Shown here one piece after another: positions 8,567 through 17,783 of a stretch of DNA of 64,000 bases. Numbering within the stretch: the first letter of the stretch is position 1; each line of letters starts with the position of its first letter. The translations under genes and the position numbers were made by a program. Under the pieces are notes generated by a model, which saw nothing but the letters and a program-made list of their open reading frames with translations, did no database searches and had not been told where the DNA came from. The DNA comes from Pedobacter kyonggii (GTDB lineage: Bacteria; Bacteroidota; Bacteroidia; Sphingobacteriales; Sphingobacteriaceae): the NCBI RefSeq assembly GCF_004310665.1, contig NZ_SIXF01000004.1:1-64000 (forward strand). Reading direction: 5' to 3'.

Positions 8567-8636
8567 CCCTAAACCCTAAACCCTAAACCCTAAACCCTAA
8601 ACCCTAAACCCTAAACCCTAAACCCTAAACCCTAAA
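8567..8636. repeat. Ten tandem CCCTAAA heptamers (plant-telomere-like)
   Basis: Exactly ten perfect head-to-tail copies of CCCTAAA occupy 70 bases, ending CCTT. The unit is the one found in plant telomeres. The array sits at the 3' end of the minus-strand PolX-like gene; its last unit provides that gene's TAG stop (8632-8634). Looser relatives of the unit (CCTTAAACCTT, CCTTTAACC) occur at the ends of other minus-strand genes in the window. Confidence 0.98.
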
Positions 8637-10308
8637 CCTTCTTACTATCAAAATACGAAGTAATCTCCTCCAAAGAAAAAGCATTTAAACATTTATCAGC
8701 ACTTAAACCACCTTTGCGGGCAACTAGAACGCCATAATGCATATCATGGAAACCTTCAGTTCTATGGGCATCTGGATTTACAGAAAGTAATACACCTTTT
8801 TCTAAAGCATAACGGTGCCAGCGCCAGTCTAAATCCAAACGTAAGGGATTAGCATTGATTTCGATCACGACCTTATTTGCCGCACAGGCATCAATAATTT
8901 TTTTATAATCTATAGGGTATCCGGCTCTGCTTAACAATAAACGGCCAGTTGGGTGTCCTAAAATGGTAGTATATGGGTTTTCAATAGCTTTCAGCAAACG
9001 TGCAGTTGCCTTGGCTTCGTCCATGCGTAAATTGCTGTGCACAGAAGCCACTACAAAATCGAATGTTTTTAAAATATCATCCGAATAATCCAATGAGCCA
9101 TCACTTAAAATGTCGCTCTCAATACCTTTGAAGATTTTAAAGGGAGCGAGTTTTTTATTTAGTTCGTCAATTTCCTGGTGTTGACCAAAAACACGTTGCT
9201 CGTTTAAACCTTTCGCATAAACAGCGGTTTTAGAGTGATCGCAGATTCCTAAATACTGAAGATTTAAGTTTTCTTTACAATATACAGCCATTTGCTCCAG
9301 GGTGTGTACGCCATCGCTCCAGGTAGAGTGGTTGTGCAAACTGCCTTTTAAATCTTCATATTGGATTAAGGTAGGGAGTTTACCTGCTTTCGCCAGTTCA
9401 ATTTCATCAAAATCTTCACGAAGTTCAGGAACAATGAAAGATAAACCTGCTTTGCTGTAAATTTCTTCTTCACTTGTAAAAGGGTCATTGCCTGCTAATG
9501 CTAAAACCTGCTCTACGTGTTCGGTATTTCCTGTGTGTTTGAACCATTGTAAATAAAATTCAGCTTTTTCAACTGCATAAATTTTTATCCTGAAACCAGC
9601 TTCAGTAGTGCAGATGAAAGAATTTTCTGCTTCAACCAGAGAGAGTGCTTCGAAAGCAGGCAAGTTTTGTTTCAGGGTATCAATTTGTTCAGCACCGATC
9701 ACAATTTCCAGTTCATCGATAATCTCACAGGCGCGGCGGTACTGACCGGCAAAACCCAAAAGTGCACTGTTGTCAATTTTTCCAGTCCAATCAGCAAGCT
9801 GTGTAAATAAAGTTTTGGCAAAACCTTCAACCTGCGCATATAAAAACCGTCCATTGGCCGCGAGTTTAAATTCGATTGCATTCTTAATTTCTTCCTGGGT
9901 TTTTAAACCGAAACCTTTGGCTTCAATTAAGCGGTTTTCGTTACAGGCATAATACAATTCACCAATACTTTCTATTCCTAAGGTACGCCAGATAATGAAT
10001 ATTTTTTTCGGTCCGATGCCCTTTATGGCCAGCATTTCTACTACACCTTCGGGCGTTTTTTCTCGAATTTCGTTAAGCTCTTTTAATTCTCCTGTTTGTA
10101 GAAGTTCAATGATTTTGGAAGCCAGTCCTTTACCGATACCTTCAATTTTATCCAGCTCATCTAAAGGTTTATCCTTTAATGCAAAAGGCAGTTTATCTAC
10201 TTTAAAATAAGCGTTTGCAATAGATTTAATTTTGAAGGGATTTTCTTCATGCAGTTCCATAAGCTGCGATAAAAGGCGTAAGGTGCGGGCGATGGTCTTG
10301 TTTTCCAT
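8632..10308 (-). CDS. PolX-like protein: HhH and polymerase-X fold with intact PHP phosphoesterase domain
   Basis: Homologous to bacterial PolX (DNA polymerase family X plus PHP exonuclease). Domains: helical 8-kDa-like and HhH region (IEGIGKGLASKIIELL, IKGIGPKKIFIIW), nucleotidyltransferase palm, and a C-terminal PHP domain with LHNHSTWSDGVH, GICDHSK, ASVHSNLRM, ILGHPTGR and VNPDAHR. The palm motif reads YRRACEIIDELEIVI, with Glu at both sites where active PolX has Asp in GDIDI, and the third Asp strand reads FRIKIYAV. PHP metal ligands look complete, so nuclease or phosphoesterase activity is likely while polymerase activity is doubtful. The ATG at 10308 (MENKTIARTL, 558 residues) is preferred to the one at 10338, which overlaps the divergent gene's leader. 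Confidence 0.85.
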   Translation of the reverse strand: MENKTIARTLRLLSQLMELHEENPFKIKSIANAYFKVDKLPFALKDKPLDELDKIEGIGKGLASKIIELLQTGELKELNEIREKTPEGVVEMLAIKGIGPKKIFIIWRTLGIESIGELYYACNENRLIEAKGFGLKTQEEIKNAIEFKLAANGRFLYAQVEGFAKTLFTQLADWTGKIDNSALLGFAGQYRRACEIIDELEIVIGAEQIDTLKQNLPAFEALSLVEAENSFICTTEAGFRIKIYAVEKAEFYLQWFKHTGNTEHVEQVLALAGNDPFTSEEEIYSKAGLSFIVPELREDFDEIELAKAGKLPTLIQYEDLKGSLHNHSTWSDGVHTLEQMAVYCKENLNLQYLGICDHSKTAVYAKGLNEQRVFGQHQEIDELNKKLAPFKIFKGIESDILSDGSLDYSDDILKTFDFVVASVHSNLRMDEAKATARLLKAIENPYTTILGHPTGRLLLSRAGYPIDYKKIIDACAANKVVIEINANPLRLDLDWRWHRYALEKGVLLSVNPDAHRTEGFHDMHYGVLVARKGGLSADKCLNAFSLEEITSYFDSKKV

Positions 10309-10395
10309 AAGGGGTAAAATTAGGAAATAATGCCTCAAATCCTTCTTGTGCTCATAAAATTAAAACACAAATTTATTAATTGTTGTTTTACAATC

Positions 10396-11022
10396 ATGAA
10401 ATCTATAAAATTAGCCCTCTTGGGATTAAGTATGAGTGTAGCCGCTTGTCAATCTGCCAGTAAAACAGATCACGATACCGATTCAATAAGTAATTTAGCA
10501 TCAGCCCCAGCACAAAATGTTGATGAGCGCTTCCTGGTTGTCGCCGGTCGGTCGATTGGAGAAATTGCGCTTGGAGAGGATATGGAAGAGGTTGGTGAAA
10601 AATTAGGCAGGCCAAATGCCGGCGATGCCGCAATGGGAAAAGCCTGGGGAATTTGGTACAGTGACGATTCTACCGCGAAACACCGCAACGAAATTGCGGT
10701 ATATTCTTCTTATCGGGATACCAGTATGCGTATAAAAGATGTAAAACAGATTAGAATTACCTCCAATAAGTTTAAAACAAAGGATGGCCTGGCTACTGGT
10801 GGCACTTTGGAAGATGCGAAATTGAAGTTCCCAACCATTGAAAAACTTTCTGCTTATTTAAATGAAGATAAAGATACCGTTACGGTTTACGATGCCAAAA
10901 AAGATGGAATTGGCTTTGAATTTTTAAAAGGGAAAAGTATTTCCTTAACGGTTCATCAGGTGAATATTCCGGTTAATGCGACTTATCTTACTTTGCACCC
11001 GGAGTGGAAGTTAATAGAGTAG
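10396..11022 (+). CDS. Predicted lipoprotein of unknown function
   Basis: A 208-residue protein whose N-terminus (MKSIKLALLGLSMSVAACQS) is a lipoprotein signal with lipobox VAAC. I therefore prefer the ATG at 10396 to the frame start at 10330. The mature part has IGEIALGEDMEEVGEKLGRP, resembling the paired alpha/beta modules that describe slow-changing calibration-like proteins, but I cannot name a family. It is divergent from the PolX-like gene and has no obvious operon partner. Confidence 0.65.
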   Translation: MKSIKLALLGLSMSVAACQSASKTDHDTDSISNLASAPAQNVDERFLVVAGRSIGEIALGEDMEEVGEKLGRPNAGDAAMGKAWGIWYSDDSTAKHRNEIAVYSSYRDTSMRIKDVKQIRITSNKFKTKDGLATGGTLEDAKLKFPTIEKLSAYLNEDKDTVTVYDAKKDGIGFEFLKGKSISLTVHQVNIPVNATYLTLHPEWKLIE

Positions 11023-11122
11023 AAAGAAGAAAGTGAAATAAAATGTATGGTCTAAAGGTCTTTCAATCCATTCTTAATTTGATTATCATTTTTTAAGGAA
11101 AAAACTAACACTTATTTTTTTT

Positions 11123-11225
11123 GGCGTTACCCAAGCTACGCAAGGGGCGGGCTTTTCAGGGCTTCGCTTCGCTCCGGTACCGATGAAAATCGGTACTGAA
11201 CCCTTCCAATCCCTAACGCAAACCC
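11123..11225. repeat. Dispersed GCGTTACCC...TAACGC repeat, copy A
   Basis: A non-coding element with short inverted ends (GCGTTA at the left, TAACGC at the right) and an inner hairpin GGTACCGAT/ATCGGTAC. The core GGGCTTCGCTTCGCTCCGG is shared with copies near 21,587 and 26,032. This copy lacks the CCCGTGAAAAACGGG insert found in the other two. Confidence 0.85.
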
Positions 11226-11286
11226 AGAGTGAAATAAACTTTAATATTAAACCTTGCAGGTTTTAGAACACTACAAGGTTTAATTA

Positions 11287-13053
11287 TTATTTAATAACTG
11301 CTTCAAATGGCATTCTGGCCTGAATGCCTGAACTTGCAATTACCTTTTTCATTTGTTGGTAAAGCATATAGTTATCGCCAAGTTCTTGTTTGGTGTAATA
11401 GGTTTTAATCCTGTCTGTACCCTCATCCATTAACGATTTCCATGGATCAATTACATCTGGATATTCTACAACCTTATAATTTTTTAATTTAGCCTTTTTA
11501 GCGGCTGCCTTAATGGCATCGTTAAAACTTCCAATTCTATCAGCCAAACCAATTTGAACGGCATCTGTACCGATCCAAACGTGGCCACCGCCAATGCTAT
11601 CAATATATGCTTTGCTTTTCTTTCTGCCATCTGCCACACGGCTTACAAAACCGCTATAAATTCTGTTCAGTTCATTTTGGATAATGAATCTTTCTCCTGC
11701 AGTCATAGGGCGGTTAGTGGCCATAATATCTGCGTATTTACCGGTTTTAACGCCGTCAAATGTAATTCCCAGTTTGTTGGTCATTAAATTTTGGAAGTTC
11801 GGGATAATACCGAATACACCGATCGAGCCTGTAATGGTATTTGGTTGCACAAAGATACTGTCGGCAGCGCAACCAATGTAATAACCGCCTGAAGCGGCAA
11901 CATCGCCAAACGATGCAATAACTGGTTTTTCTTTTTTGGTCAATACAATTTCTCTCCAGATCACATCCGAAGCAAGTGCGCTACCTCCGGGTGAGTTCAC
12001 ACGTAAAACCACCGCTTTAATGTTGTCATCCAATCGTGCTTTTCTAATTGCCCTGGAAATACGTTCCGAACCGATCTGGTTGTCAGAACCTTCGCCGCCA
12101 TTAATTTCGCCATTGGCATAAATTACGGCTACTTTATCTTTTCCTTCGCCAGTATCTGTATTGTTTTTGGCATAATCGTTAATCGTAACCGAACGGATAT
12201 TTTCACCCCTGGTTCTTCCAGACAATCCCTTCAGCTCTTCTAAAATCTGATCTTTATATTTCAGGGCATCGATCATTTTAAAGTTTACGGCATCTTGTGG
12301 CTGTTGTACTTTGTAATTATCGGCAATGTTATAAAGACTATCTTTTCGAATGTTTCTGCTTTGTGCAATATCGGTTAGGAAGGTATTGTATAAACCACCA
12401 ACATAAGCTGTAACCTGTTTGCGGTTATAATCGCTCATTTTATCCAAAATAAAAGGCTCTACAGCACTTTTATAGTTCCCTACACGGATAACCTGCATTT
12501 CTACACCAACTTTTTCTAAAGTTCCTTTAAAGAAAGTTAATTCAGAACTAAAACCTTTAAATTCTAAAGCGCCTTCGGGATTTAAATATACTTTGTCGGC
12601 AACTGAAGCTAAATAATAAGCACCCTGCGTATACACTTCGCTGTAAGCGATAATTTTTTTGTGAGATTTTTTGAAATCGATCAACGCATTCCTAACCTCG
12701 CGCAAGGTTGCAAAACCCGCATTCGGACTGCTCACATTCAGGTAGATGCATTTAATATTATCATCTGTTTTGGCCTTTTGTACCGCTTTTAAGAAATCGT
12801 TTAAGCCAATGCCATCTTTTTCTTCACCGCCAACAATTGGCAGGTTTCCGAATGGATTTTTTGGTGTACGTTCTGTAATGGCCTGGTCTAAATTTAGGAA
12901 TAGTACCGAATTGTTAGACACAATGACGGTTTTGTCGCTATCAATAGAAGATATTAGACCCACAACAACTACGAAGCAGATCACAAATACAATTACTATT
13001 GATAAGAAAAAGCCCAGCATAGAGGCAAATAAATACTTAAAGAATTCTCTCAT
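11287..13053 (-). CDS. sppA: Signal peptide peptidase SppA, long (67-kDa) type
   Basis: A membrane-bound serine protease that degrades leftover signal peptides. The 588-residue protein has one N-terminal membrane helix (about residues 10-33) and two tandem SppA domains. The Ser/Lys dyad is visible: K195 in VGNYKSAVEPF (first domain) and S388 in GDVAASGGYYIGCAAD (second domain), matching the arrangement in E. coli SppA. The oxyanion-region block RVNSPGGSALASD precedes it. It is divergent from folK with only 40 bases between the start codons. Confidence 0.95.
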   Translation of the reverse strand: MREFFKYLFASMLGFFLSIVIVFVICFVVVVGLISSIDSDKTVIVSNNSVLFLNLDQAITERTPKNPFGNLPIVGGEEKDGIGLNDFLKAVQKAKTDDNIKCIYLNVSSPNAGFATLREVRNALIDFKKSHKKIIAYSEVYTQGAYYLASVADKVYLNPEGALEFKGFSSELTFFKGTLEKVGVEMQVIRVGNYKSAVEPFILDKMSDYNRKQVTAYVGGLYNTFLTDIAQSRNIRKDSLYNIADNYKVQQPQDAVNFKMIDALKYKDQILEELKGLSGRTRGENIRSVTINDYAKNNTDTGEGKDKVAVIYANGEINGGEGSDNQIGSERISRAIRKARLDDNIKAVVLRVNSPGGSALASDVIWREIVLTKKEKPVIASFGDVAASGGYYIGCAADSIFVQPNTITGSIGVFGIIPNFQNLMTNKLGITFDGVKTGKYADIMATNRPMTAGERFIIQNELNRIYSGFVSRVADGRKKSKAYIDSIGGGHVWIGTDAVQIGLADRIGSFNDAIKAAAKKAKLKNYKVVEYPDVIDPWKSLMDEGTDRIKTYYTKQELGDNYMLYQQMKKVIASSGIQARMPFEAVIK

Positions 13054-13063
13054 TTAAATGTTT

Positions 13064-13071
13064 TAATTTTG
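13064..13071 (+). promoter_or_regulatory. TAnnTTTG-type -7 box upstream of folK
   Basis: TAATTTTG lies 22 bases before the folK start codon in the 40-base gap between divergent sppA and folK. It matches the Bacteroidota -7 consensus; the -33 element would fall inside the start of sppA. Confidence 0.35.
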
Positions 13072-13093
13072 TGTTGTAAAGATATAAAAATAC

Positions 13094-13600
13094 ATGATGC
13101 TTAATAAAGCTTTAGAGTGCAGCACGGCTTATTTGTTACTGGGTGGAAATTTAGGCGATAGGGAGGGGAATTTGAAAAAAGCCATCGAACTATTGAACAA
13201 TAAAATTGGTAATGTGATAGCCATCTCATCTCTTTATGAAACCGCTGCGTGGGGAAAAACCGACCAACCTGCTTTTTTAAATCAAGCTGTAAGTTTACAA
13301 ACCCGTTTAACGGCACTTGAAGTTTTAGACTGTGCATTAAGTATCGAACAGGAACTGGGCAGGGTAAGAAAAGATAAATGGGGAGAACGGTTAATTGATA
13401 TCGATCTGATCCTTTTTGGAGATGAAATTATCAATATTCCGGATAAACTTCAGGTACCTCACCCCCATATGCAGGATAGAAAATTTGTAATGGAGCCTTT
13501 GGCTGAGATTGCACCAGGGGTGATACATCCACTGTTGGGCGAAACGATGCTTGATATTTGCAGAAATATTACAGATCCGCTTGAGGTTAAAAAACTTTAA
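13094..13600 (+). CDS. folK: 2-amino-4-hydroxy-6-hydroxymethyldihydropteridine diphosphokinase
   Basis: FolK (HPPK) transfers pyrophosphate from ATP to 6-hydroxymethyl-dihydropterin in folate synthesis. All hallmarks are present in 168 residues: LLLGGNLGDREGNL, SSLYETAAWGKTDQPAFLNQ, GRVRKDKWGERLIDIDLILFG (metal-binding DIDL) and VPHPHMQDRKFVMEPL. Two consecutive ATGs (13094 and 13097) begin the frame. No other folate gene is adjacent. Confidence 0.95.
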   Translation: MMLNKALECSTAYLLLGGNLGDREGNLKKAIELLNNKIGNVIAISSLYETAAWGKTDQPAFLNQAVSLQTRLTALEVLDCALSIEQELGRVRKDKWGERLIDIDLILFGDEIINIPDKLQVPHPHMQDRKFVMEPLAEIAPGVIHPLLGETMLDICRNITDPLEVKKL

Positions 13601-13780
13601 TATATCAAGTTTCTAATGTCTGCAGGGGCGACCAAGGTGCTGTGAATTTTCCTTGCCTTATCAAGGCTGTTAAGTTAATTAGTTGTCAGTCAGAGTGTAG
13701 TCAAAGACTTTCAGCGATTTATGAATCTAAAGACAGATGCCCTTAGACTACTCTACCATTGACAGCCTTCAATAGGATGG

Positions 13781-13852
13781 TCGTCATTCCCGCGCAGGCG
13801 GGAATCTTAAAGCTTATTGCATTACGATTCCCAATCAAGTTGGGAATGACGA
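13781..13852. repeat. Palindromic intergenic element with two hairpins
   Basis: Outer arms TCGTCATTCC (13781-13790) and GGAATGACGA (13843-13852) enclose two inner hairpins, ATTCCCGC/GCGGGAAT (13786-13805) and ATTCCCAA/TTGGGAAT (13827-13847). This is the common 'CGTCATTCCCGC' type of dispersed palindrome. It lies between convergent folK and pssA and may also act as a terminator. Confidence 0.8.
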
Positions 13853-13875
13853 TTCCATACAATATATTATATCCC

Positions 13876-14568
13876 TTAAGGTAACTTATTTGGAGTTGCA
13901 CCCCTAAAATGCAATACCGATAAAGCAATATACAGTACCAGTACAAAAGGAATTGCTGCAAATTTTAGAAAAGCAATTAATATAGCCGATAGGATGAGGA
14001 AGATAAATTTGATTTTATTTTTCGCCCAGCTTAAATCGCTGAATTTTAAAGAGAATATTTTGATTTCGCTCACCAGTAAAAAACTTGTAATTGCTGTAAT
14101 GGCAATCAATAAAATGCTGGAAGCAATAATCTGTGGATAATCGTTGGCAATAAAAGGCAGAGAACAGATAAACAAAGTATTCATAGGCGTATTCAAACCA
14201 ATAAAATCTTCTGTTTGCCTTGTATCGTTGTTAAATTTGGCCAGTCTAAGTGCCGAAAAAATAGTAATGATAAATCCAAGATAAGGAAGGTATTCAGATG
14301 AATAATCGCTTGCCTTTAATAAGTGAAACATGATTACTCCCGGTAAGAACCCAAAACTTACCATATCTGCCAAAGAATCAAGATCTTTTCCAATTGCCGA
14401 TTTTACATTTAATAAACGCGCAACCATACCGTCAAAAAAATCGAAAATTCCAGAGAAAATAACAAAATAGGCTGCGGTTTCTAGATTGCCTTTAAATGCA
14501 AAAACGATTCCGATACAACCTGAAAAAAGGTTTGCACAGGTAATCGCATTAGGGAGATGCTTTTTCAT
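13876..14568 (-). CDS. pssA: CDP-diacylglycerol--serine O-phosphatidyltransferase
   Basis: An integral membrane enzyme that makes phosphatidylserine, the precursor of phosphatidylethanolamine. The CDP-alcohol phosphotransferase motif D-x2-D-G-x2-A-R-x8-G-x3-D-x3-D is complete: FDFFDGMVARLLN followed by GKDLDSLADMVSFG. The protein has 230 residues and about six to eight hydrophobic segments, normal for the short type II Pss. It is followed upstream by rho in the same orientation, 88 bases away. No psd gene is seen in the window. Confidence 0.93.
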   Translation of the reverse strand: MKKHLPNAITCANLFSGCIGIVFAFKGNLETAAYFVIFSGIFDFFDGMVARLLNVKSAIGKDLDSLADMVSFGFLPGVIMFHLLKASDYSSEYLPYLGFIITIFSALRLAKFNNDTRQTEDFIGLNTPMNTLFICSLPFIANDYPQIIASSILLIAITAITSFLLVSEIKIFSLKFSDLSWAKNKIKFIFLILSAILIAFLKFAAIPFVLVLYIALSVLHFRGATPNKLP

Positions 14569-14569
14569 G

Positions 14570-14655
14570 AGGTATAGGGTATAAGGTTTAAGGTGTAAGG
14601 TTTAGGCATCCAAATAGGGACCTTAAGCCTTACACCTTTTGCCTTCCAGCCTTAA
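14570..14655. repeat. Imperfect inverted repeat of AAGGTTTAAGG / CCTTAAGCCTT units between rho and pssA
   Basis: The left arm (GGTTTAAGGTGTAAGGTTTAGG) and right arm (CCTTAAGCCTTACACCTT) are imperfect reverse complements and are built from telomere-like heptamers. The structure sits just after the rho stop on the minus strand and could serve as a transcript end or attenuator. Confidence 0.55.
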
Positions 14656-14656
14656 A

Positions 14657-16393
14657 CTAGCTGTTCATCGAAATTAAGAACTCTTCGTTACTTTTTGTTC
14701 CTTTTATTTGAGATTGAACAAATTCCATCGCCTCTTGACTATTCATATCAGCAAGGTGGTTACGTAAAATCCATACACGTTGCAAAATATCTCTATCTAA
14801 TAATAAATCATCGCGACGGGTACTTGAAGCCGTAATATCAATTGCAGGGAAGATACGTTTGTTAGATAATTTACGGTCTAATTGTAACTCCATGTTACCT
14901 GTACCTTTAAATTCTTCGAAGATAACTTCATCCATTTTAGAACCTGTATCGGTTAACGCGGTAGCTAAAATGGTTAAAGAACCACCATTTTCGATGTTAC
15001 GTGCCGCACCGAAGAAACGTTTTGGCTTATGTAGTGCGTTTGCATCAACACCACCTGATAATATCTTACCTGATGCCGGTGCTGTTGTATTATAAGCTCT
15101 GGCCAAACGTGTAATCGAATCTAAAAGGATTACCACATCATGTCCGCTTTCTACCAAACGTTTCGATTTCTCTAAAACAATATTGGCAATTTTAACATGG
15201 CGCTCGGCCGGTTCATCAAAAGTAGAGGCAATTACCTCTGCTCTTACACTACGGGCCATATCGGTAACCTCTTCCGGGCGCTCATCAATTAATAAGATAA
15301 TTAAATAAACTTCAGGGTGGTTTTTAGCAATTGCGTTCGCAACCTCTTTAAGCAGGTTTGTTTTACCTGTTTTTGGTTGAGCTACAATTAAACCACGCTG
15401 CCCTTTACCAATTGGTGTAAATAAATCCATAATACGGGTAGAGTAGTTGCTGTTGTCCGTAAATAAATTTAATTTTTCTGTTGGAAAAAGTGGAGTCAGA
15501 TAATCGAAAGGAACACGGTCGCGAACCTCAGCAGGAATTCTGCCGTTAATGGTTTCTACACGAACCAGTGGGAAATATTTTTCGCCTTCTTTTGGCGGAC
15601 GGATACTACCTTTTACAGTATCACCGGTTTTTAAACCAAAAAGTTTTATCTGAGACTGCGATACATAAATATCATCAGGAGAAGTTAAATAGTTGTAATC
15701 TGCAGAGCGCAAGAAACCGTAACCATCAGGCATAATTTCTAAAACACCCTCATTTGTAATTACGTTATCGAAATCTAAGTTGGAGTAACTGTTTTCGTTT
15801 TTGTGGTGATTGCCACCGCCTGGTTGTTTTTGCTGGCGGTTTTCGTCACGCTGTGGTTTTTCCTGCTTTTCTTTAGGCTCTTGTTTTTGTTTCGGAGCTG
15901 CCGGAAGTACTTCTGCACTTTCTTCTATTAAAGCTGAGATTGGTTTTACACTTTCTTCAGATTCAATAATTCTGTCCGGTTGTCTTTCTGGCTGTTGATG
16001 GTGTTGAGGCTCGTCAAATAACGTTACAGCATCTCTTCTTCTTTCAATTGGTGCTGCAGGCTCATCTTTCGTTAACCTTGCTCTTTTTTTAACAGGCTTG
16101 TCGGCTGTAGTAGCTGGTTTTTCAGCTACCACTGTAGAAGCGGCTGCAGCAGCTGTGGCAACTTTTGGTGCTTTTGCAGCTTTGGTTTTAGGTGCAGGAG
16201 TAGCTGCAATAGGTTCGATTTCGCTATAAGGGTCTGCACCGGCTTTAGCAGCATTTATAATTTCTTGTTGGTGTAAAAGTACTTCAACAAGGTCGATTTT
16301 TCTTAGGGAGTCGGCACCTTCAATGCCATAGCTTTTTGCTAGCTCACGTAATTCTGTTGTGAGCTTATCATTTAATTCTGTTTTACTAAACAT
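14657..16393 (-). CDS. rho: Transcription termination factor Rho with disordered N-terminal insertion
   Basis: A hexameric RNA-dependent ATPase/helicase that ends transcription. The 578 residues are about 160 more than E. coli Rho. Residues 1-50 are the Rho_N helical domain; about 60-210 are a low-complexity Ala/Lys/Pro/Glu/Gln-rich insertion (with [14 protein letters not shown] and [14 protein letters not shown]); then the RNA-binding cold-shock domain ([19 protein letters not shown]) and the ATPase with Walker [11 protein letters not shown], Walker B ILLDSITR and the R-loop region. Long disordered insertions in Rho are typical of Bacteroidota and are known in Bacteroides to drive phase separation. 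The start is the only well-placed ATG. Confidence 0.95.
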   Translation of the reverse strand: MFSKTELNDKLTTELRELAKSYGIEGADSLRKIDLVEVLLHQQEIINAAKAGADPYSEIEPIAATPAPKTKAAKAPKVATAAAAASTVVAEKPATTADKPVKKRARLTKDEPAAPIERRRDAVTLFDEPQHHQQPERQPDRIIESEESVKPISALIEESAEVLPAAPKQKQEPKEKQEKPQRDENRQQKQPGGGNHHKNENSYSNLDFDNVITNEGVLEIMPDGYGFLRSADYNYLTSPDDIYVSQSQIKLFGLKTGDTVKGSIRPPKEGEKYFPLVRVETINGRIPAEVRDRVPFDYLTPLFPTEKLNLFTDNSNYSTRIMDLFTPIGKGQRGLIVAQPKTGKTNLLKEVANAIAKNHPEVYLIILLIDERPEEVTDMARSVRAEVIASTFDEPAERHVKIANIVLEKSKRLVESGHDVVILLDSITRLARAYNTTAPASGKILSGGVDANALHKPKRFFGAARNIENGGSLTILATALTDTGSKMDEVIFEEFKGTGNMELQLDRKLSNKRIFPAIDITASSTRRDDLLLDRDILQRVWILRNHLADMNSQEAMEFVQSQIKGTKSNEEFLISMNS

Positions 16394-16817
16394 TCTAAAT
16401 ATATATGTTTCAAGAAATTTTTCATTTGTTTATAACGGATGTTTTCTGTTATAAATCTACACAGGCTTAAATATATTTGTGTTAGTGTAGGCCTGGCTTT
16501 TCATTGTGTATAAATTCTTAAGGCTATAAAACATTAAATGAGTTCATTATGGAAAATGCTCAAATTGTTTCATAATTGTTTACAAGCTGAATAAAAAGCA
16601 AAATGTGCTTTCAAAAAATGGTAACAAAAAACAAGTCTTGATAAATTTTTCTGGGATATTCAGATAAACGGTTGAGAAATTATGTTGCAATTGTATGTAT
16701 TTGAAACGTAATCTGCAAGCAAAAGTTTAAAATGTTTATAAAAATAATTAATGTGAGCATTATTTTGTCGCTCAGAAAACTTAAAAATCTTCATATTTGC
16801 AGCAAATAAGCCCATAT
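16394..16817. other. Divergent regulatory gap between rho and pyrF
   Basis: About 420 AT-rich bases with no supported gene. It should hold the rho leader, which is long in many bacteria because Rho controls its own synthesis, and the pyrF promoter. A near-consensus -7 box CATATTTG (one mismatch) lies at 16792-16799, about 19 bases before the pyrF ATG. I see no strong hairpin. Confidence 0.4.
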
Positions 16818-17648
16818 ATGACAAAGCAACAACTTTTCGAGCAGATACAAAAAAAACGTTCATTTTTATGTGTCGGATTAGATTCTTCGTTAGATAAGAT
16901 ACCAAAACACTTATTGAAGTATGAAAATCCTATTCTGGAATTCAATAAACAGATTATTGATGCCACAAAAGATTTATGTGTAGCTTATAAACCCAATACT
17001 GCTTTTTACGAGTGTTATGGAAAGAAGGGATGGGAAACTTTGATCGAAACCTGGAAATATATTCCTCAGAACATTTTTTCTATTGCCGATGCAAAACGTG
17101 GCGATATTGGCAATACTTCTGCCATGTATGCCGAAACGTTTTTCAATGCCGCATCATCAGATATGAGTTTCGATTCGGTTACTGTTGCACCTTATATGGG
17201 GAGCGATTCGGTAACACCGTTTTTAACTTTTAAAGATAAATGGGTAATTCTTTTGGCTTTAACCTCGAATGCTGGTCATGCCGATTTTCAATTGCAGGAA
17301 ATTGGCGAAGATAAACTTTTCGAAAAAGTGCTTAAAACATCGCAAACCTGGGCTACGGATGAACAGATGATGTATGTGGTAGGCGCAACCCGTGGCGCAG
17401 CTTTTGGTGATGTACGTAAATTAGCGCCGAATCACTTTCTTTTAGTGCCAGGTGTTGGCGCACAGGGAGGAGATTTAAATGAAGTGTGCAGGTATGGCCT
17501 AAATTCACAATGCGGTTTGCTGATTAATTCTTCGAGAGGCATTATCTATGCCAGCCAGGGAGAAGATTTTGCAGAAAAGGCCAGGGAAGAAGCGTCGAAA
17601 CTTCAAAAAGAAATGGAGCAGATCTTAGTTAAGGCTGATCTTGTTTAG
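16818..17648 (+). CDS. pyrF: Orotidine 5'-phosphate decarboxylase, type 2
   Basis: PyrF converts OMP to UMP, the last step of pyrimidine synthesis. It is the long type 2 form (276 residues): [14 protein letters not shown] at the N-terminus, [11 protein letters not shown], and the catalytic block [17 protein letters not shown] with the Lys/Asp network, then [16 protein letters not shown] and [11 protein letters not shown] (phosphate loop). The frame can be extended to a TTG at 16797, but the ATG at 16818 ([10 protein letters not shown]) is the expected start. It is a single gene. Confidence 0.95.
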   Translation: MTKQQLFEQIQKKRSFLCVGLDSSLDKIPKHLLKYENPILEFNKQIIDATKDLCVAYKPNTAFYECYGKKGWETLIETWKYIPQNIFSIADAKRGDIGNTSAMYAETFFNAASSDMSFDSVTVAPYMGSDSVTPFLTFKDKWVILLALTSNAGHADFQLQEIGEDKLFEKVLKTSQTWATDEQMMYVVGATRGAAFGDVRKLAPNHFLLVPGVGAQGGDLNEVCRYGLNSQCGLLINSSRGIIYASQGEDFAEKAREEASKLQKEMEQILVKADLV

Positions 17649-17654
17649 GTAAAT

Positions 17655-17783
17655 ATTTTTTGTTTTCCACTAAGGCCCCAAAGGAAGTTACCTGTTTTCA
17701 AATGAATGTCACTTGGTTTAAAACTTTGTGCCCTTTGCGCGGAACTTGGTGTTCTTTGCGGTTAAAATCTTTGTGGTTAAAAA
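17655..17783. repeat. Low-complexity 'CTTTGTG / TTTGCGGTTAAA' intergenic repeat
   Basis: The gap between pyrF and the EamA gene contains repeated phrases TTTGTGCCCTTTGCG, TTCTTTGCGGTTAAAA and CTTTGTGGTTAAAA. Related phrases on the opposite strand occur at 7745-7805 (ACCACAAAGACACAAAAGC). They look like a dispersed simple repeat of unknown role. Confidence 0.45.

Noticed and set aside
8567-8636. CCCTAAA array read as eukaryotic (plant) contamination or a chimeric join
   Set aside because: Both flanks are clearly bacterial, and the array forms the real stop codon of the PolX-like gene. Related degenerate motifs occur elsewhere in the window.
8567-8636. The same array as a CRISPR
   Set aside because: The unit is 7 bases without spacers, and no cas gene is present in the window.
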